Shown here in pieces: positions 19,767-29,289 of a stretch of 64,000 bases of DNA. This stretch comes from Bog-105 sp965277855 (GTDB lineage: Bacteria > Acidobacteriota > Terriglobia > Bryobacterales > Bryobacteraceae): contig OZ255847.1 in the NCBI GenBank assembly GCA_965277855.1, forward strand, positions 2,356,001-2,420,000. The letters run 5' to 3'. The position numbers and the translations under genes are program-made. Position 1 is the first letter of the stretch, and each line of letters opens with the position of its first letter. The notes beneath the pieces are model-generated. The model saw nothing but the letters and a program-made list of their open reading frames with translations. It searched no databases and was not told the DNA's origin.

Positions 19767-22700
19767 ATGCTGGTAAACAACTCAGGCTCCATCCTCCGGC
19801 CGGTTCTTCAGGCGCTCTTACTGCTGTGCGCGCTGCTGCTCGCCAGCCGTCCGGCTCACTCGCAGGTTACCGGCGCGACTCTGTCTGGAACTATCAAAGA
19901 TGCCTCGGATCAGATCCTGCCTCAGGCGAGCATCACGGTGACGAGCGGCGCTACCGGAGAGGTTCGTCAGATCGACGCCAACGGTTCCGGCTTTTATGTT
20001 GTGCCGAATCTTCAGCCGGGCAGCTACGACGTGGCCGTATCCGCCAAAGGGTTCAGCCGCCAGGTGCGAACCGGTATCGTGCTCACGGTGGGGGCCGCTC
20101 AGGAATTGAACTTCACGCTACAAGTGGGGTCCATGAGCCAAACCGTTGAGGTAAATGCGACGCCTCCGTCGATTGACACCGCAACCTCCTCTATCGGCGC
20201 GACGGTTGATTCGAGGACGGTTCGCGAGTTGCCCCTCAATGGCCGTGACTGGACCTCGCTCGCCACACTCGAGCCCGGCGTTTCCAGCATCCCGAATCAG
20301 GCCACCGCTAGTTTTAGCGCGAATAAGGGCAACCGCGGTTTCGGCAACCAGCTGACGAATTCCGGCCACCGGGCCAATGAAAACAACTATCGCGTGAACG
20401 GAATTTCGGTGAACGACTACTCAAACGCTGCGCCCGGGGGTGCCACCGGGGTCAACCTGGGTGTGGACGCCATTCAGGAGTTCTCTGTTCTGACTACCGG
20501 CTACACCGCGCAGTACGGCAGGACTTCCGGAGCGGTGATCAACGCCATCACTAAAGGTGGCACCAACCAGCTGCATGGCACCGCCTTCGGCTTTGACCGT
20601 GACAGCATTTTTGACGCTAGAAATTTCTTCGATCCCGCTTCCATCCCACCTTTCCGGCGGGTACAGTTCGGCGCATCGGCCGGCGCGCCGATCGTGAAAG
20701 ACAAGACTTTTATCTTCGGAGCGTACGAGGGAATTCTCCAGAGCTCGTCTTCTTCGGGGACGATACGCGTTCCCGATGCGGCCGCGCGCTCCCAGGCTGT
20801 CCCTGCGATTGCACCTTACCTTGCCCTATGGCCGGTCGCTCCCGCCGGAGCGCCCGATGCGAATGGCGTTCAGACCATAAACATTGGCGTTCCGAACAGC
20901 GCCACCGAGAACTATACAAGCTTCCGGCTCGACCAGAAGCAATCCGACAAAGACAGTTTGGCGTTTAGTTACTTCTTTGATTCGGGCCCGCAAAAGCAGT
21001 CGGACCCCTTGGGCAACACCGTCCACCAAGTCTTCTCGCGCCGGCAGATGGTCAGCGCTGAAGACACGCACATCTTCACGCCTCTGTTCGTGAATACGTT
21101 TCGGGCCGGTTTCAGCCGGGTCATCGGGGATATCAACACGCCCGTTTCCGGTTCCGCTGCTGCCACCAGCGTCGCGCTCGCCATTGCGCCGGGCGCGCTC
21201 GCGCCGCCGCAGATCCCTGTCTCCGGCCTCACTACCGCCTACGGTTTGGGCGGCTTTAACCAGTTCAAACATGCCTGGAACTCTTTGCAGCTCTATGACG
21301 ATGCTTTCCTTACTCTCGGAACTCATTCGCTCACATTCGGCTTTAACTTCGAGCGAATGCAGTACAACATTCTGGAGCAACTGAGTCCCAACGGGCGCAT
21401 GAACACCTATCCCACGCTGGCCGCCTTCCTGAGCAATGCTCCCGATCAGTTGAATGCTCTTGCTCCTGGCGGCTCGCATGAAGTCGGTCTGCGCGAAAGC
21501 CTTTTTGCCGGCTACTTCCAGGATGACTGGCGCGCGCGTTCCAATCTCACTTTCAACATTGGCCTGCGCTACGAGATGACCACTCGTCCCACCAACTCAA
21601 ACACCGTGCCCGGTTACACAGTCAACGGCTACACGGTACCGACTGCCGGCTTTCAGGAAATTACCAGTCTTGCGAACTGCACACCCGGGACCACTGCTTG
21701 TGGCCCGGTTGGGCTGAATAGCCCGCTGATTAATAACCCGACCGTCAGCAATTTTCAACCGCGCGTGGGGTTCTCGTGGGATCCATTTAAAACGGGCAAG
21801 ACTGCGGTGCGTGGCGGGTTTGGCATGTTTGACGTGCTGCCTCTGCCGTATGAGTTCGGTCTGAACAACGCCGCTACGGCGCCTTTCCAAATCATCGGCA
21901 CGGCTCACAATGCCCTGCTCGGTACGGGGGTGACTAACCCCAATGTCACTTTTAATCCGCAGGCTATCCGCAATCGTTTTATCGACGCGTATCCGAAACG
22001 CGCCGACGTTCTCAACTGGAATTTCAACGTGGAGCAGCAGCTGAGCCGCAATTGGACGATCATGGCCGGATATGTTGGTTCGCGTTCCATCCATCTCTCC
22101 GCGGCGGCCGACGACATCAACCTGGTTCAGCCACTCGCCGTATCCGGCGTGGGTTACGTCTTCCCCTGCAATCCGTCGCTCCTGAGCGCTGGAAGCACCT
22201 GCGCGACTCAGCAAACCGGTACCCGCATCGACTCCAACTGGGGCGGTGGAGCGGGCATTCGTCCCGTGCTGTACGACGGCACTTCCACCTATCACTCGTT
22301 CCAGTCACAGCTGAAGAAAAGCTTGAGCTATGGCTTGCAGAGCCAGTTCTCTTATACCTGGGGCAAATGCATGGACAGCAGTTCGGCGCCTGTGACCGGT
22401 GACACCTATCTGAACTCGATCGCGGTGCCTCTGCTGCTTATAGGATCGGCACGGCGGGGCGCTTGCGATTTCGATGTACGGCAGATTTTTGTGGCCAACT
22501 TCATCTGGCAGATTCCCGTTCCTAAATCTTCGTCGACATTAATCACCAAGCTCACAAACGGCTGGGAACTGGGCAGCATTGTCACACGCACCACCGGAGC
22601 TCCTTTTACGGTGACCACCGGTGACGGCAACGATCCGCTCGGCACTGGTTTCAATGGCGACTACTCGATGGATTTCGCGAGCGTACTGCCCAATTGCAGC

Positions 22701-23159
22701 GCCATTCGCGGCGGCGTCAACTATCTCAATACTGCCTGCTTCACGCCGCCCACCGCCCCAGCGTCTCTCGCGCCCGCTTCCGCCACCAATCCTTACGGCT
22801 GCGCGCCTGCTTCATTTCCCGCTTATCCATCCGCTCCGCCCGCCGGCCAGCAGTTCTGCTCGAACGTGCTTGGCAATACCAGACGCAATGGATTTTACGG
22901 CCCGGGTCTCATTACGTGGGATCTGTCCATCTTCAAGAACACGCCGATCAAATCCATCTCGGAAACCTTCAATGTGCAAATCCGGGCCGAGCTGTTTAAC
23001 GTTCTCAATCACACCAATTTTCTCTCGCCCGGATTCTTGAACACCTTCGGCCAAAACAATTCCGCTTTCGACTTCGATGGCAGTTCCCTGCCCACTGCGT
23101 TGAACCAAACCTCTACCACTTCGCGTCAGGTTCAATTCGGGTTGAAGCTCACCTGGTAG
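19767..23159 (+). CDS. Oar-type TonB-dependent receptor
   Basis: About 1130 residues starting at ATG 19767, which follows AAGGAA and opens a signal peptide ending PAHSQ. A GTG at 19737 in frame is less likely. Residues 32-125 are a carboxypeptidase-regulatory-like domain (GATLSGTIKDASDQ), 140-260 the plug (RELPLNGRDWTSL, then a G/N-rich loop), followed by a barrel ending VQFGLKLTW with a C-terminal aromatic residue, as outer-membrane proteins require. It is related to the receptor at 14278 in design but clearly diverged in sequence. The MFS transporter gene starts 25 bases downstream in the same direction, so the pair may take one substrate across both membranes. The ligand is not predictable. 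Confidence 0.9.
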   Translation: MLVNNSGSILRPVLQALLLLCALLLASRPAHSQVTGATLSGTIKDASDQILPQASITVTSGATGEVRQIDANGSGFYVVPNLQPGSYDVAVSAKGFSRQVRTGIVLTVGAAQELNFTLQVGSMSQTVEVNATPPSIDTATSSIGATVDSRTVRELPLNGRDWTSLATLEPGVSSIPNQATASFSANKGNRGFGNQLTNSGHRANENNYRVNGISVNDYSNAAPGGATGVNLGVDAIQEFSVLTTGYTAQYGRTSGAVINAITKGGTNQLHGTAFGFDRDSIFDARNFFDPASIPPFRRVQFGASAGAPIVKDKTFIFGAYEGILQSSSSSGTIRVPDAAARSQAVPAIAPYLALWPVAPAGAPDANGVQTINIGVPNSATENYTSFRLDQKQSDKDSLAFSYFFDSGPQKQSDPLGNTVHQVFSRRQMVSAEDTHIFTPLFVNTFRAGFSRVIGDINTPVSGSAAATSVALAIAPGALAPPQIPVSGLTTAYGLGGFNQFKHAWNSLQLYDDAFLTLGTHSLTFGFNFERMQYNILEQLSPNGRMNTYPTLAAFLSNAPDQLNALAPGGSHEVGLRESLFAGYFQDDWRARSNLTFNIGLRYEMTTRPTNSNTVPGYTVNGYTVPTAGFQEITSLANCTPGTTACGPVGLNSPLINNPTVSNFQPRVGFSWDPFKTGKTAVRGGFGMFDVLPLPYEFGLNNAATAPFQIIGTAHNALLGTGVTNPNVTFNPQAIRNRFIDAYPKRADVLNWNFNVEQQLSRNWTIMAGYVGSRSIHLSAAADDINLVQPLAVSGVGYVFPCNPSLLSAGSTCATQQTGTRIDSNWGGGAGIRPVLYDGTSTYHSFQSQLKKSLSYGLQSQFSYTWGKCMDSSSAPVTGDTYLNSIAVPLLLIGSARRGACDFDVRQIFVANFIWQIPVPKSSSTLITKLTNGWELGSIVTRTTGAPFTVTTGDGNDPLGTGFNGDYSMDFASVLPNCSAIRGGVNYLNTACFTPPTAPASLAPASATNPYGCAPASFPAYPSAPPAGQQFCSNVLGNTRRNGFYGPGLITWDLSIFKNTPIKSISETFNVQIRAELFNVLNHTNFLSPGFLNTFGQNNSAFDFDGSSLPTALNQTSTTSRQVQFGLKLTW

Positions 23160-23184
23160 CTTTCGAGCCAAACTCCAGGAGCAT

Positions 23185-24483
23185 ATGGCGGCTACAACCG
23201 GAAGTGCGCTGCGCCAGAGCAGCGGCCCGATGCGCATCGTCCGCGTGGCTGCGGGCAATTTTCTCGAAATGTACGATTTCATGGTCTTCGGCTATTACGC
23301 TGCGGCCATCGGTCGTGCTTTCTTTCCCGAATCGAATGAGACCGCTTCCCTGCTGCTATCTTTTGCTACCTTCGGCGCAGGCTTTCTTATGCGGCCGCTC
23401 GGGGCCGTTGTTCTTGGTGCGTACATAGACCACAGCGGACGCCGCGCCGGGCTCATGCTGACTCTGGCGCTCATGTCAGTAGGCACTCTTACGATTGCCT
23501 GCACGCCTGGTTACAACTCTATTGGGATTGCTGCGCCTCTGCTGGTGATCACGGGCCGTTTGCTGCAAGGCTTCTCGGCGGGAGTTGAGCTCGGGGGCGT
23601 TTCGGTCTACCTCGCTGAGATTGCTCCACCTGGCCACAAGGGTTTTTACGTGAGCTGGCAATCAGCCAGCCAGCAGTGTGCGGTCATCTTTGCCGCTCTG
23701 CTGGGCGTCGTTTTGACCTCTACCCTGTCGACAACACAGATGACCAGTTGGGGCTGGCGCATTCCCTTCCTTGTGGGCTGTCTCATCATTCCATTGCTGT
23801 TCCTGCTTCGCAAGTCCTTGACCGAAACCGAGGATTTTCTGGCGCGCAAAATTCACCCGACAGCTCTCGAAATCGTGCGCTCGCTGGCGGCAAACTGGAG
23901 GATCACTTTGATCGGCGCAATGCTCGTCATCATGACGACGGTTTCTTTCTATATCATCACGGCCTACACGCCTACTTTTGGTCGCGCCGTGCTCCATCTG
24001 GCGCCGCGCGGCAACCTGATCGTCACGCTCTGCATTGGCATTTCCAATTTTGTGTGGCTCCCTGTGATGGGCGCGCTCTCGGATCGCTGGGGACGGCGTC
24101 CGTTGCTGTTTCTGTGCACCATCGCCGCTTTGATTACCGCCTATCCGGCATTGCTTTACCTCACCGCGAATCCTTCGTTTGGCAGACTGCTGGCGGTCGA
24201 ACTCTGGCTGTCGTTTCTTTACGCCAGTTATAACGGTGCGATGGTTGTATATCTCACCGAGTTAATGCCGGCGGCGGCGAGGGCGTCTGGATTTTCTGTC
24301 GCGTATAGCCTTGCCACTGCTGTTTTCGGCGGATTTACACCTTATATTTGTACTTACTTGATTCAGGTGAGCGGGAACCGTGCCATGCCCGGTATCTGGC
24401 TGTCGTTCGCGGCCGCGATCAGCTTGTTAGCGGCTGTTTTGGCTTTGCGGCTGCCAGCTTTCGTCGACGATATTTCTGCCTAA
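23185..24483 (+). CDS. MFS transporter of the metabolite:H+ symporter type (citrate/proline-betaine-like)
   Basis: A 432-residue inner-membrane transporter with about twelve hydrophobic helices. ATG at 23185 follows CCAGGAG. The MHS subgroup signature is seen in GNFLEMYDFMVFGYYA (about 22-37), FGAGFLMRPLGAVVLG with the loop IDHSGRRAGL (loop 2-3 motif D-x-x-G-R-R), LLQGFSAGVELGGVSVYLAE in helix 4-5, and the matching GALSDRWGRRP loop in the second half. Citrate, tricarballylate and proline/betaine carriers belong here; the exact substrate cannot be told. It follows the receptor gene closely and is probably co-transcribed with it. It is the last ordinary chromosomal gene before the foreign region. 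Confidence 0.87.
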   Translation: MAATTGSALRQSSGPMRIVRVAAGNFLEMYDFMVFGYYAAAIGRAFFPESNETASLLLSFATFGAGFLMRPLGAVVLGAYIDHSGRRAGLMLTLALMSVGTLTIACTPGYNSIGIAAPLLVITGRLLQGFSAGVELGGVSVYLAEIAPPGHKGFYVSWQSASQQCAVIFAALLGVVLTSTLSTTQMTSWGWRIPFLVGCLIIPLLFLLRKSLTETEDFLARKIHPTALEIVRSLAANWRITLIGAMLVIMTTVSFYIITAYTPTFGRAVLHLAPRGNLIVTLCIGISNFVWLPVMGALSDRWGRRPLLFLCTIAALITAYPALLYLTANPSFGRLLAVELWLSFLYASYNGAMVVYLTELMPAAARASGFSVAYSLATAVFGGFTPYICTYLIQVSGNRAMPGIWLSFAAAISLLAAVLALRLPAFVDDISA

Positions 24484-24496
24484 CAAGCTTTGTCTC

Positions 24497-24811
24497 TTAG
24501 TCTTCCCGACTCCTGAGAACGGCTGCCATTACGCGTGGGTTAAGGCTTCCATGAATGACTGCGACGACCCACAAGGGTCGCTCGTCAGGGGCATAAGCAA
24601 TTAAAGAGTCGTAGACGCGAAGGAATCGCAACGGGCGGGATGTTAGATCGCGACGCCGGTGGCCACGGTAAGGAAATGGCACCAGTTCGGAATTCGCGTT
24701 AAAGATACCATCCACAACGCGCTGGGAAGCATCTGGATTGTTTTCTGCGATGTAATCAGCAAGTTCATCAAGGTCGGTATAAGCCTCTGGGTGAAGCTCA
24801 TAATCCCTCAT
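24497..24811 (-). CDS. ParE/RelE-family toxin
   Basis: A 104-residue ParE/RelE superfamily protein. The N-terminus YELHPEAYTDLDELADYIAENNP matches helices 1-2 of the fold in spacing, and the centre has the conserved FPYRGHRRRDL stretch and a final beta strand (LWVVAVIHG). ParE members inhibit DNA gyrase, while RelE members cleave mRNA on ribosomes; which applies here is not decidable. It follows its antitoxin with a 4-base overlap. The pair lies at the boundary between chromosomal genes and the intron/island region, a common position for addiction modules. Confidence 0.85.
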   Translation of the reverse strand: MRDYELHPEAYTDLDELADYIAENNPDASQRVVDGIFNANSELVPFPYRGHRRRDLTSRPLRFLRVYDSLIAYAPDERPLWVVAVIHGSLNPRVMAAVLRSRED

Positions 24812-25062
24812 GTCTTGGTACGGCGGGCATCAATGCTTTCCATCAACCGCGCATGGGCTATATCAGCAGGAATAAGCTTGACCTTGCCGCTTTTGAGGTC
24901 GTCATAACGGCTATCAACGGTCTTACGAACTTGCGCTATCTCGTCGAAATAACAGGCCATGACGTCCTCCACCAACTCTTCGACCGGACGGCCTGTATCG
25001 CTCGCCCATTGCTCGATTTTGGCCTGAAGCTCAGGATTGTTCAGATGCACCTGCATGCCCAT
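24808..25062 (-). CDS. Antitoxin of the ParE-type module
   Basis: About 84 residues from the ATG at 25062, which has GAGG eight bases upstream. A further ATG six bases on, and a longer frame to 25092, are alternatives. The N-terminal half (VHLNNPELQAKIEQWASDTG) is a short DNA-binding or strand-helix region like that of small ribbon-helix antitoxins. The C-terminal half, rich in charged residues, would wrap the toxin. It overlaps the toxin gene by four bases in the usual antitoxin-first order, and autorepression is expected by analogy. No operator repeat was identified. Confidence 0.75.
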   Translation of the reverse strand: MGMQVHLNNPELQAKIEQWASDTGRPVEELVEDVMACYFDEIAQVRKTVDSRYDDLKSGKVKLIPADIAHARLMESIDARRTKT

Positions 25063-25135
25063 AACACTAGCCTCACACAGCGCCGCTGTCAATTAGAGTC
25101 CACTCCAGTTTCTTGAGAGAGAATTTCATTTTATT

Positions 25136-25306
25136 GTGCCTTCGCCTACAGAGCTACCGATTTTTCGCCTTCTATGGATGGTGGCGGCGGGGATGTTTGG
25201 CCTGCTGCTGCTCTTAATCCTTTGCACACCAATAAAAGTTCATAAGGAGAATTGGGATGGTCTGAAAAGGGGAACACAGGAGCTTATTGGAGGTTTTGTA
25301 GAGTAG
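25136..25306 (+). CDS. Possible small membrane protein truncated by intron insertion
   Basis: A 56-codon frame starting at GTG 25136. It contains a strong hydrophobic segment (MVAAGMFGLLLLLILCT) and a charged tail, as expected for a single-pass small protein. Its last two codons and stop are provided by the end of the group II intron on the opposite strand, so any original gene would have been cut there. There is no good ribosome site. It fills most of an otherwise empty 235-base gap. Low confidence. Confidence 0.25.
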   Translation: MPSPTELPIFRLLWMVAAGMFGLLLLLILCTPIKVHKENWDGLKRGTQELIGGFVE

Positions 25307-25345
25307 GTCACTGATTTGAAGTCATCTCCTCAGCGACCCCTCGTC

Positions 25346-25378
25346 AAACCGTGCGTGCGGTTTTCCCGCACACGGCTT
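25346..25378 (-). ncRNA. Group II intron domain V, copy A
   Basis: A 33-nt hairpin on the minus strand: AAGCCGT pairs with ACGGTTT, then a two-base GC bulge, then GTGCGG pairs with CCGCAC around a GAAA-type loop. The AGC triad and the bulge are the catalytic hallmarks of domain V. It lies just upstream of domain VI and downstream of the reverse-transcriptase frame. Confidence 0.8.
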
Positions 25379-25402
25379 TCCGACTGTCTTCGGCCTGACG
25401 CT

Positions 25403-26741
25403 TTACAGCGGCGCAAGGCGACCGTACCTTTCCTGGTCGCTACCACCAACCGACAGGCTGTATAAACGAAACAGCTTGTGGTAATCGTAGAACCAGTTTG
25501 GCGGATGGTCCCTCCACCCCTTCGATCGCTTCTTGTGCTTCTTCCGCAACATGATACAGAGGCTGTAGGTCGTGTACTTGGCGATGCTTAAGAAATGCAT
25601 CCTTGAGTTGCCCGTCTTGAAGTAATTGCCCCAACCTCGCAGGATCGGGTTCACCTTTTCCTGAATCAGATCGGGTAGATCCCAGTGCTGTCCAGTTCGA
25701 ACAACCTCCCGGATCTTCTCCTTGACGGACTTCATCGCTTTGGGAGTTGGATAGTAGAACGTTTTCAATTCGCCGGAGCGCTTGGAAGCACGGACGGCGA
25801 ATCGGTGACCCAGGAAATCGAAGGTATCTTCCTGGGCATTCAGTATCCGAGTTTTCTTGGCGTTCAGCGTCAGACCCAGACGGTCAAGAACCGCCCGAGC
25901 CTGATCCAGGTAGAACTCTGGCTGCCGACTGCACAAGATCACGAAGTCATCGGCGTATCTCACAATGTGAGCATCGTGACGACGCTCGCCAAAACCTCGT
26001 CTCTCCCAGGTTTGGTCCAGCCAATGCAAATAGAGGTTCGCAAGCAGAGGAGAAATGACCCCGCCCTGTGGGGTGCCGGTCGTTTCCTTCCGGACACCCA
26101 TTTCCTCCATCACACCGGCTTTTAGCCACATTGCAATCAGTTTCACAACCGAATCGGTCAATGACCTTGGTCCTCACCGACAGGAGCAGCTTGTCATGCG
26201 GAATCGTATCGAAATACGACTTGAGGTCCGCATCGACAACCCAATGGCATTTAAAGTTGAGCCACTTATAGACCTCCCGCAGGGCTTGGTGAGCACTCTT
26301 GCGAGGCCGAAACCCATACGAGAAATCCCGGAAGCCCGCTTCGAACAAAGGTTCGAGAACGATCTTCACTGCTGCCTGAATTACACGATCAGCAATGACA
26401 GGTATACCGAGCGGTCTTTGCGTTCCGTCGGCCTTCGGGATGAACACCCTTCGGACCGGCAGAGGCTTGTACCGTTTCCCAACAAGCTTTTCGCGAATAT
26501 CGCTCAGAAAGGCATCGATTCCCATGCCGTTCTCAATTTCCGAGAACGTTTGTCGATCTACACCAGGAGCGCCTTGATTGGCTCTCACCTGAGCGTATGC
26601 CGCGCGAAGCACATCTTTGCGACACACCTTGTCATACAACACTCCGAATTTACGTGTCGGATTCGCCTTGGCTGCCAGATATAGTTTTCGTTGAAGTACT
26701 CGTACACTTTCTAACGGCGTGTTTTGAGCTTTCGCAATCAC
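25403..26741 (-). pseudogene. ltrA: Group II intron reverse transcriptase/maturase, frameshifted (copy A)
   Basis: Intron-encoded reverse transcriptase/maturase. Compared with the intact copy at 27410-28747, one extra base near 26150 (at GACCGATTCGG versus GACCGATCAG) splits it into an N-terminal frame (26741 down to 25947) and a C-terminal frame (from about 26161 to 25403). The N-terminal half has RT0-RT4 blocks (NQGAPGVDRQTF, DGTQRPLGIPV, DADLKSYFDTIPH). The C-terminal half carries RT5 with the catalytic YADD, then the maturase region (GWGNYFKTGNS). No endonuclease domain follows. A full-length protein is not made unless by frameshifting, so this intron should depend on copy B for splicing and mobility. 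Confidence 0.85.
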
Positions 26742-27284
26742 ACAGTACCTCCTCCCTCGAAAAACATGACAGAAGCAGAGGCCCTTCCCTCCGGCGAGGT
26801 TCTGTTGTCCTCACCATCCGCGGTAATATGGCCTCCTCCGACTCCTCTTGCCCGCATCCCAGTCGCTTTCAGCGGTTGGCCTTATACTCCCAGTTACGCG
26901 ACGGGTTAGATCGCGACGTGCAGAGGTCTCGTTCGTTCCGCTCAGTTCTGTGCATACATCCCATCCTCTATACCCCGAGTTCCAACCCTGGCTTCAAGCG
27001 GTTCATTCATCCACCAGGATTCGCGGCCTTCGTCCCCGTTCTAAAGACTCGGCGGAACCACCCTACACCGTGCTCTCCCAGCATGACCGCACGGCTGACA
27101 TTTACGAGGCTTAACAGAGGTTCACTTTCGTTACGGGCTGCATGCTTGCGCGCACCCACGGGCTAGGTCTGGGGTCACGTTTATCCGGCGTTGCTCCCGC
27201 GTTTCAGTCACCATCCACGCGTACGCCATAGCTACACAGGCAATGAACCTACTCCTGCAGCAGGACTTCCACCTGCAAGATACT

Positions 27285-27304
27285 GAGCAGCTATCGAACC
27301 GCTC
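27285..27304. repeat. Hairpin at the 5' junction of intron copy A
   Basis: An inverted repeat: GAGCGG and CTGCTC on the minus strand form six pairs with one G-U around an 8-base loop. It occupies the short spacer between the two introns, immediately before the 5' end of copy A. The equivalent position before copy B holds a hairpin of the same size and similar arms. Confidence 0.6.
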
Positions 27305-27352
27305 GTAGAGTAGGTCACTGATTTGAAGTCATCTCCTCAGCGACCCCTCGTC

Positions 27353-27385
27353 AAACCGTGCGTGCGGTTTTCCCGCACACGGCTT
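27353..27385 (-). ncRNA. Group II intron domain V, copy B
   Basis: Same 33-nt hairpin as in copy A, 2007 bases away and identical by eye: AAGCCGT/ACGGTTT lower stem, two-base bulge, GTGCGG/CCGCAC upper stem and GAAA-type loop. Confidence 0.8.
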
Positions 27386-27409
27386 TCCGACTGTCTTCGG
27401 CCTGGCGCT

Positions 27410-28747
27410 TTACAGCGGCGCAAGGCGACCGTACCTTTCCTGGTCGCTACCACCGACCGACAGGCTGTATAAACGAAACAGCTTGTGGTAATCGTAGAAC
27501 CAGTTCGGCGGATGGTCCCTCCACCCCTTTGATCGCTTCTTGTGCTTCTTCCGCAACATGATGCAGAGCGTGTAGGTCGTGTACTTGGCGACGCTCAAGA
27601 AATGCATCCTTGAGTTGCCCGTCTTGAAGTAATTGCCCCAACCTCGCAGGATCGGGTTCACCTTCTCCTGAATCAGGTCGGGGAGATCCCAGTGCTGTCC
27701 AGTTCGAACAACCTCGCGGATCTTCTCCTTGACGGACTTCATCGCCTTAGGAGTTGGATAGTAGAACGTTTTCAATTCGCCGGAGCGCTTGGAAGCACGG
27801 ACGGCAAATCGGTGCCCCAGGAAATCGAAGGTATCTTCCCGGGCATTCAGTATCCGAGTTTTCTTGGCGTTCAGCGTCAGACCCAGGCGGTCAAGAACCA
27901 CCCGAGCCTGATCCAGGTAGAACTCTGGCTGCCGACTGCACAAGATCACGAAGTCATCGGCGTATCTCACAATGTGAGCATCGTGACGACGCTCGCCAAA
28001 GCCTCGTCTCTCCCAGGTTTGGTCCAGCCAATGCAGATAGAGGTTCGCAAGCAGCGGAGAAATGACTCCGCCCTGTGGGGTACCAGTCGTTTCCTTCCGG
28101 ACTCCCATTTCCTCCATCACACCGGCCTTAAGCCACAGTGCAATCAGTTTCACAACTGATCGGTCAATGATCTTGGTCCTCACCGACAGGAGCAGCTTGT
28201 CATGCGGAATCGTATCGAAATACGACTTGAGGTCCGCGTCAACAACCCAATGGCACTTAAAGTTGAGCCACTTGTAGACCTCTCGCAGAGCTTGGTGAGC
28301 ACTCTTGCGAGGCCGAAACCCATACGAGAAATCCCGGAAGCCCGCTTCGAACAAAGGTTCGATCACGATCTTCACTGCTGCCTGTATTACACGATCAACA
28401 ATGACAGGTATCCCGAGCGGTCTTTGCGTTCCATCGGCCTTCGGGATGAACACCCTTCGGACCGGCAGAGGCTTGTACCGTTTCCCAACAAGCTTTTCGC
28501 GAATATCGCCCAGAAAGGCATCGACTCCCATACCATTCTCAACTTCTGAGAACGTTTGTCGGTCAACACCCGGAGCGCCTTGATTGGCTCTCACCTGAGC
28601 GTATGCCGCGCGAAGCACATCTTCGCGGCACACCTTGTCATACAGCACTCCGAATTTACGTCTCGGATTCGCCTTGGCTGCCAGATATAGTTTTCGTTGA
28701 AGTACTCGTACACTTTCTAAAGGCGTGTTTTGAGCTTTCGCAATCAC
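27410..28747 (-). CDS. ltrA: Group II intron reverse transcriptase/maturase
   Basis: An intact 445-residue intron-encoded protein, the usual length for a bacterial maturase without an endonuclease domain. RT blocks are in order: QVRANQGAPGVDRQTF (about 53-68), ADGTQRPLGIPVIVDRVIQ (about 104-122), YGFRPRKSAHQAL (about 142-154), DADLKSYFDTIPHDKL (about 169-184), GTPQGGVISPLLANLYL (about 226-242) and the catalytic YADD (about 270-273). The maturase/X domain follows, with the group II-specific RGWGNYFKTGNS motif. The C-terminal basic segment may bind RNA or DNA. It should support splicing of its own intron and possibly copy A, whose frame is broken. Confidence 0.93.
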   Translation of the reverse strand: MIAKAQNTPLESVRVLQRKLYLAAKANPRRKFGVLYDKVCREDVLRAAYAQVRANQGAPGVDRQTFSEVENGMGVDAFLGDIREKLVGKRYKPLPVRRVFIPKADGTQRPLGIPVIVDRVIQAAVKIVIEPLFEAGFRDFSYGFRPRKSAHQALREVYKWLNFKCHWVVDADLKSYFDTIPHDKLLLSVRTKIIDRSVVKLIALWLKAGVMEEMGVRKETTGTPQGGVISPLLANLYLHWLDQTWERRGFGERRHDAHIVRYADDFVILCSRQPEFYLDQARVVLDRLGLTLNAKKTRILNAREDTFDFLGHRFAVRASKRSGELKTFYYPTPKAMKSVKEKIREVVRTGQHWDLPDLIQEKVNPILRGWGNYFKTGNSRMHFLSVAKYTTYTLCIMLRKKHKKRSKGWRDHPPNWFYDYHKLFRLYSLSVGGSDQERYGRLAPL

Positions 28748-29289
28748 ACAGTACCTCCTCCCTCGAAAAACATGACAGAAGCAGAGGCCCTTCCCTCCGG
28801 CGAGGTTCTGTTGTCCTCACCATCAACGGTAGTATGGCCTCCTCCGACTCCTCTATCCCGCTTTTCAAAGGCTTTCGGTGGACACCTTATACCTTCGATT
28901 ACACGGTCGGTTATTCCGTGACAAGTAGAGGTCTCGTCTGTTCCACTCAGCTCTATGCACGCATCCCATCCTCTATACCCCGAGTTCCAACCCTGGTTTC
29001 ATGTGGCTCATTCATCCACCAGGGTTCGCGGCCTTCGTCCCCGTTCTAAAGACTCGGCGGAACCACCCTACACCGTGCTCTCCTAGCATGAACGCACGGC
29101 TGACATTTACGAGGCTTAACAGAGGTTCACTTTCGTTACGGGCTGCATGCTTGCGCGCGCCCACGGTCTAGGTCGGGGGCCACGTTTCTCCGGCGTCGCT
29201 CCCGCGTTTCAGTCACCATCCACGCGTACGCCATAGCTACACAGGCAATGAACCAACTCCTGCAGCAGGACTTTCACCTGCAAGATACT

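Larger units (their letters stand above)
25298..27287 (-). mobile_element. Group II intron, copy A
   Basis: A 2-kb element read on the minus strand, nearly identical to copy B at a 2007-base offset. The 3' end ...CCTACTCTAC is placed at 25298, where the two copies stop matching, and it ends in AC as group II introns do. Domain VI is the stem GGTCGCTGA...TCAGTGACC with an unpaired A region; domain V precedes it. The 5' end is placed near 27287, where similarity stops; the exact first base is uncertain by a few positions, and a canonical GTGYG was not seen. It encodes a frameshifted maturase. Confidence 0.85.
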
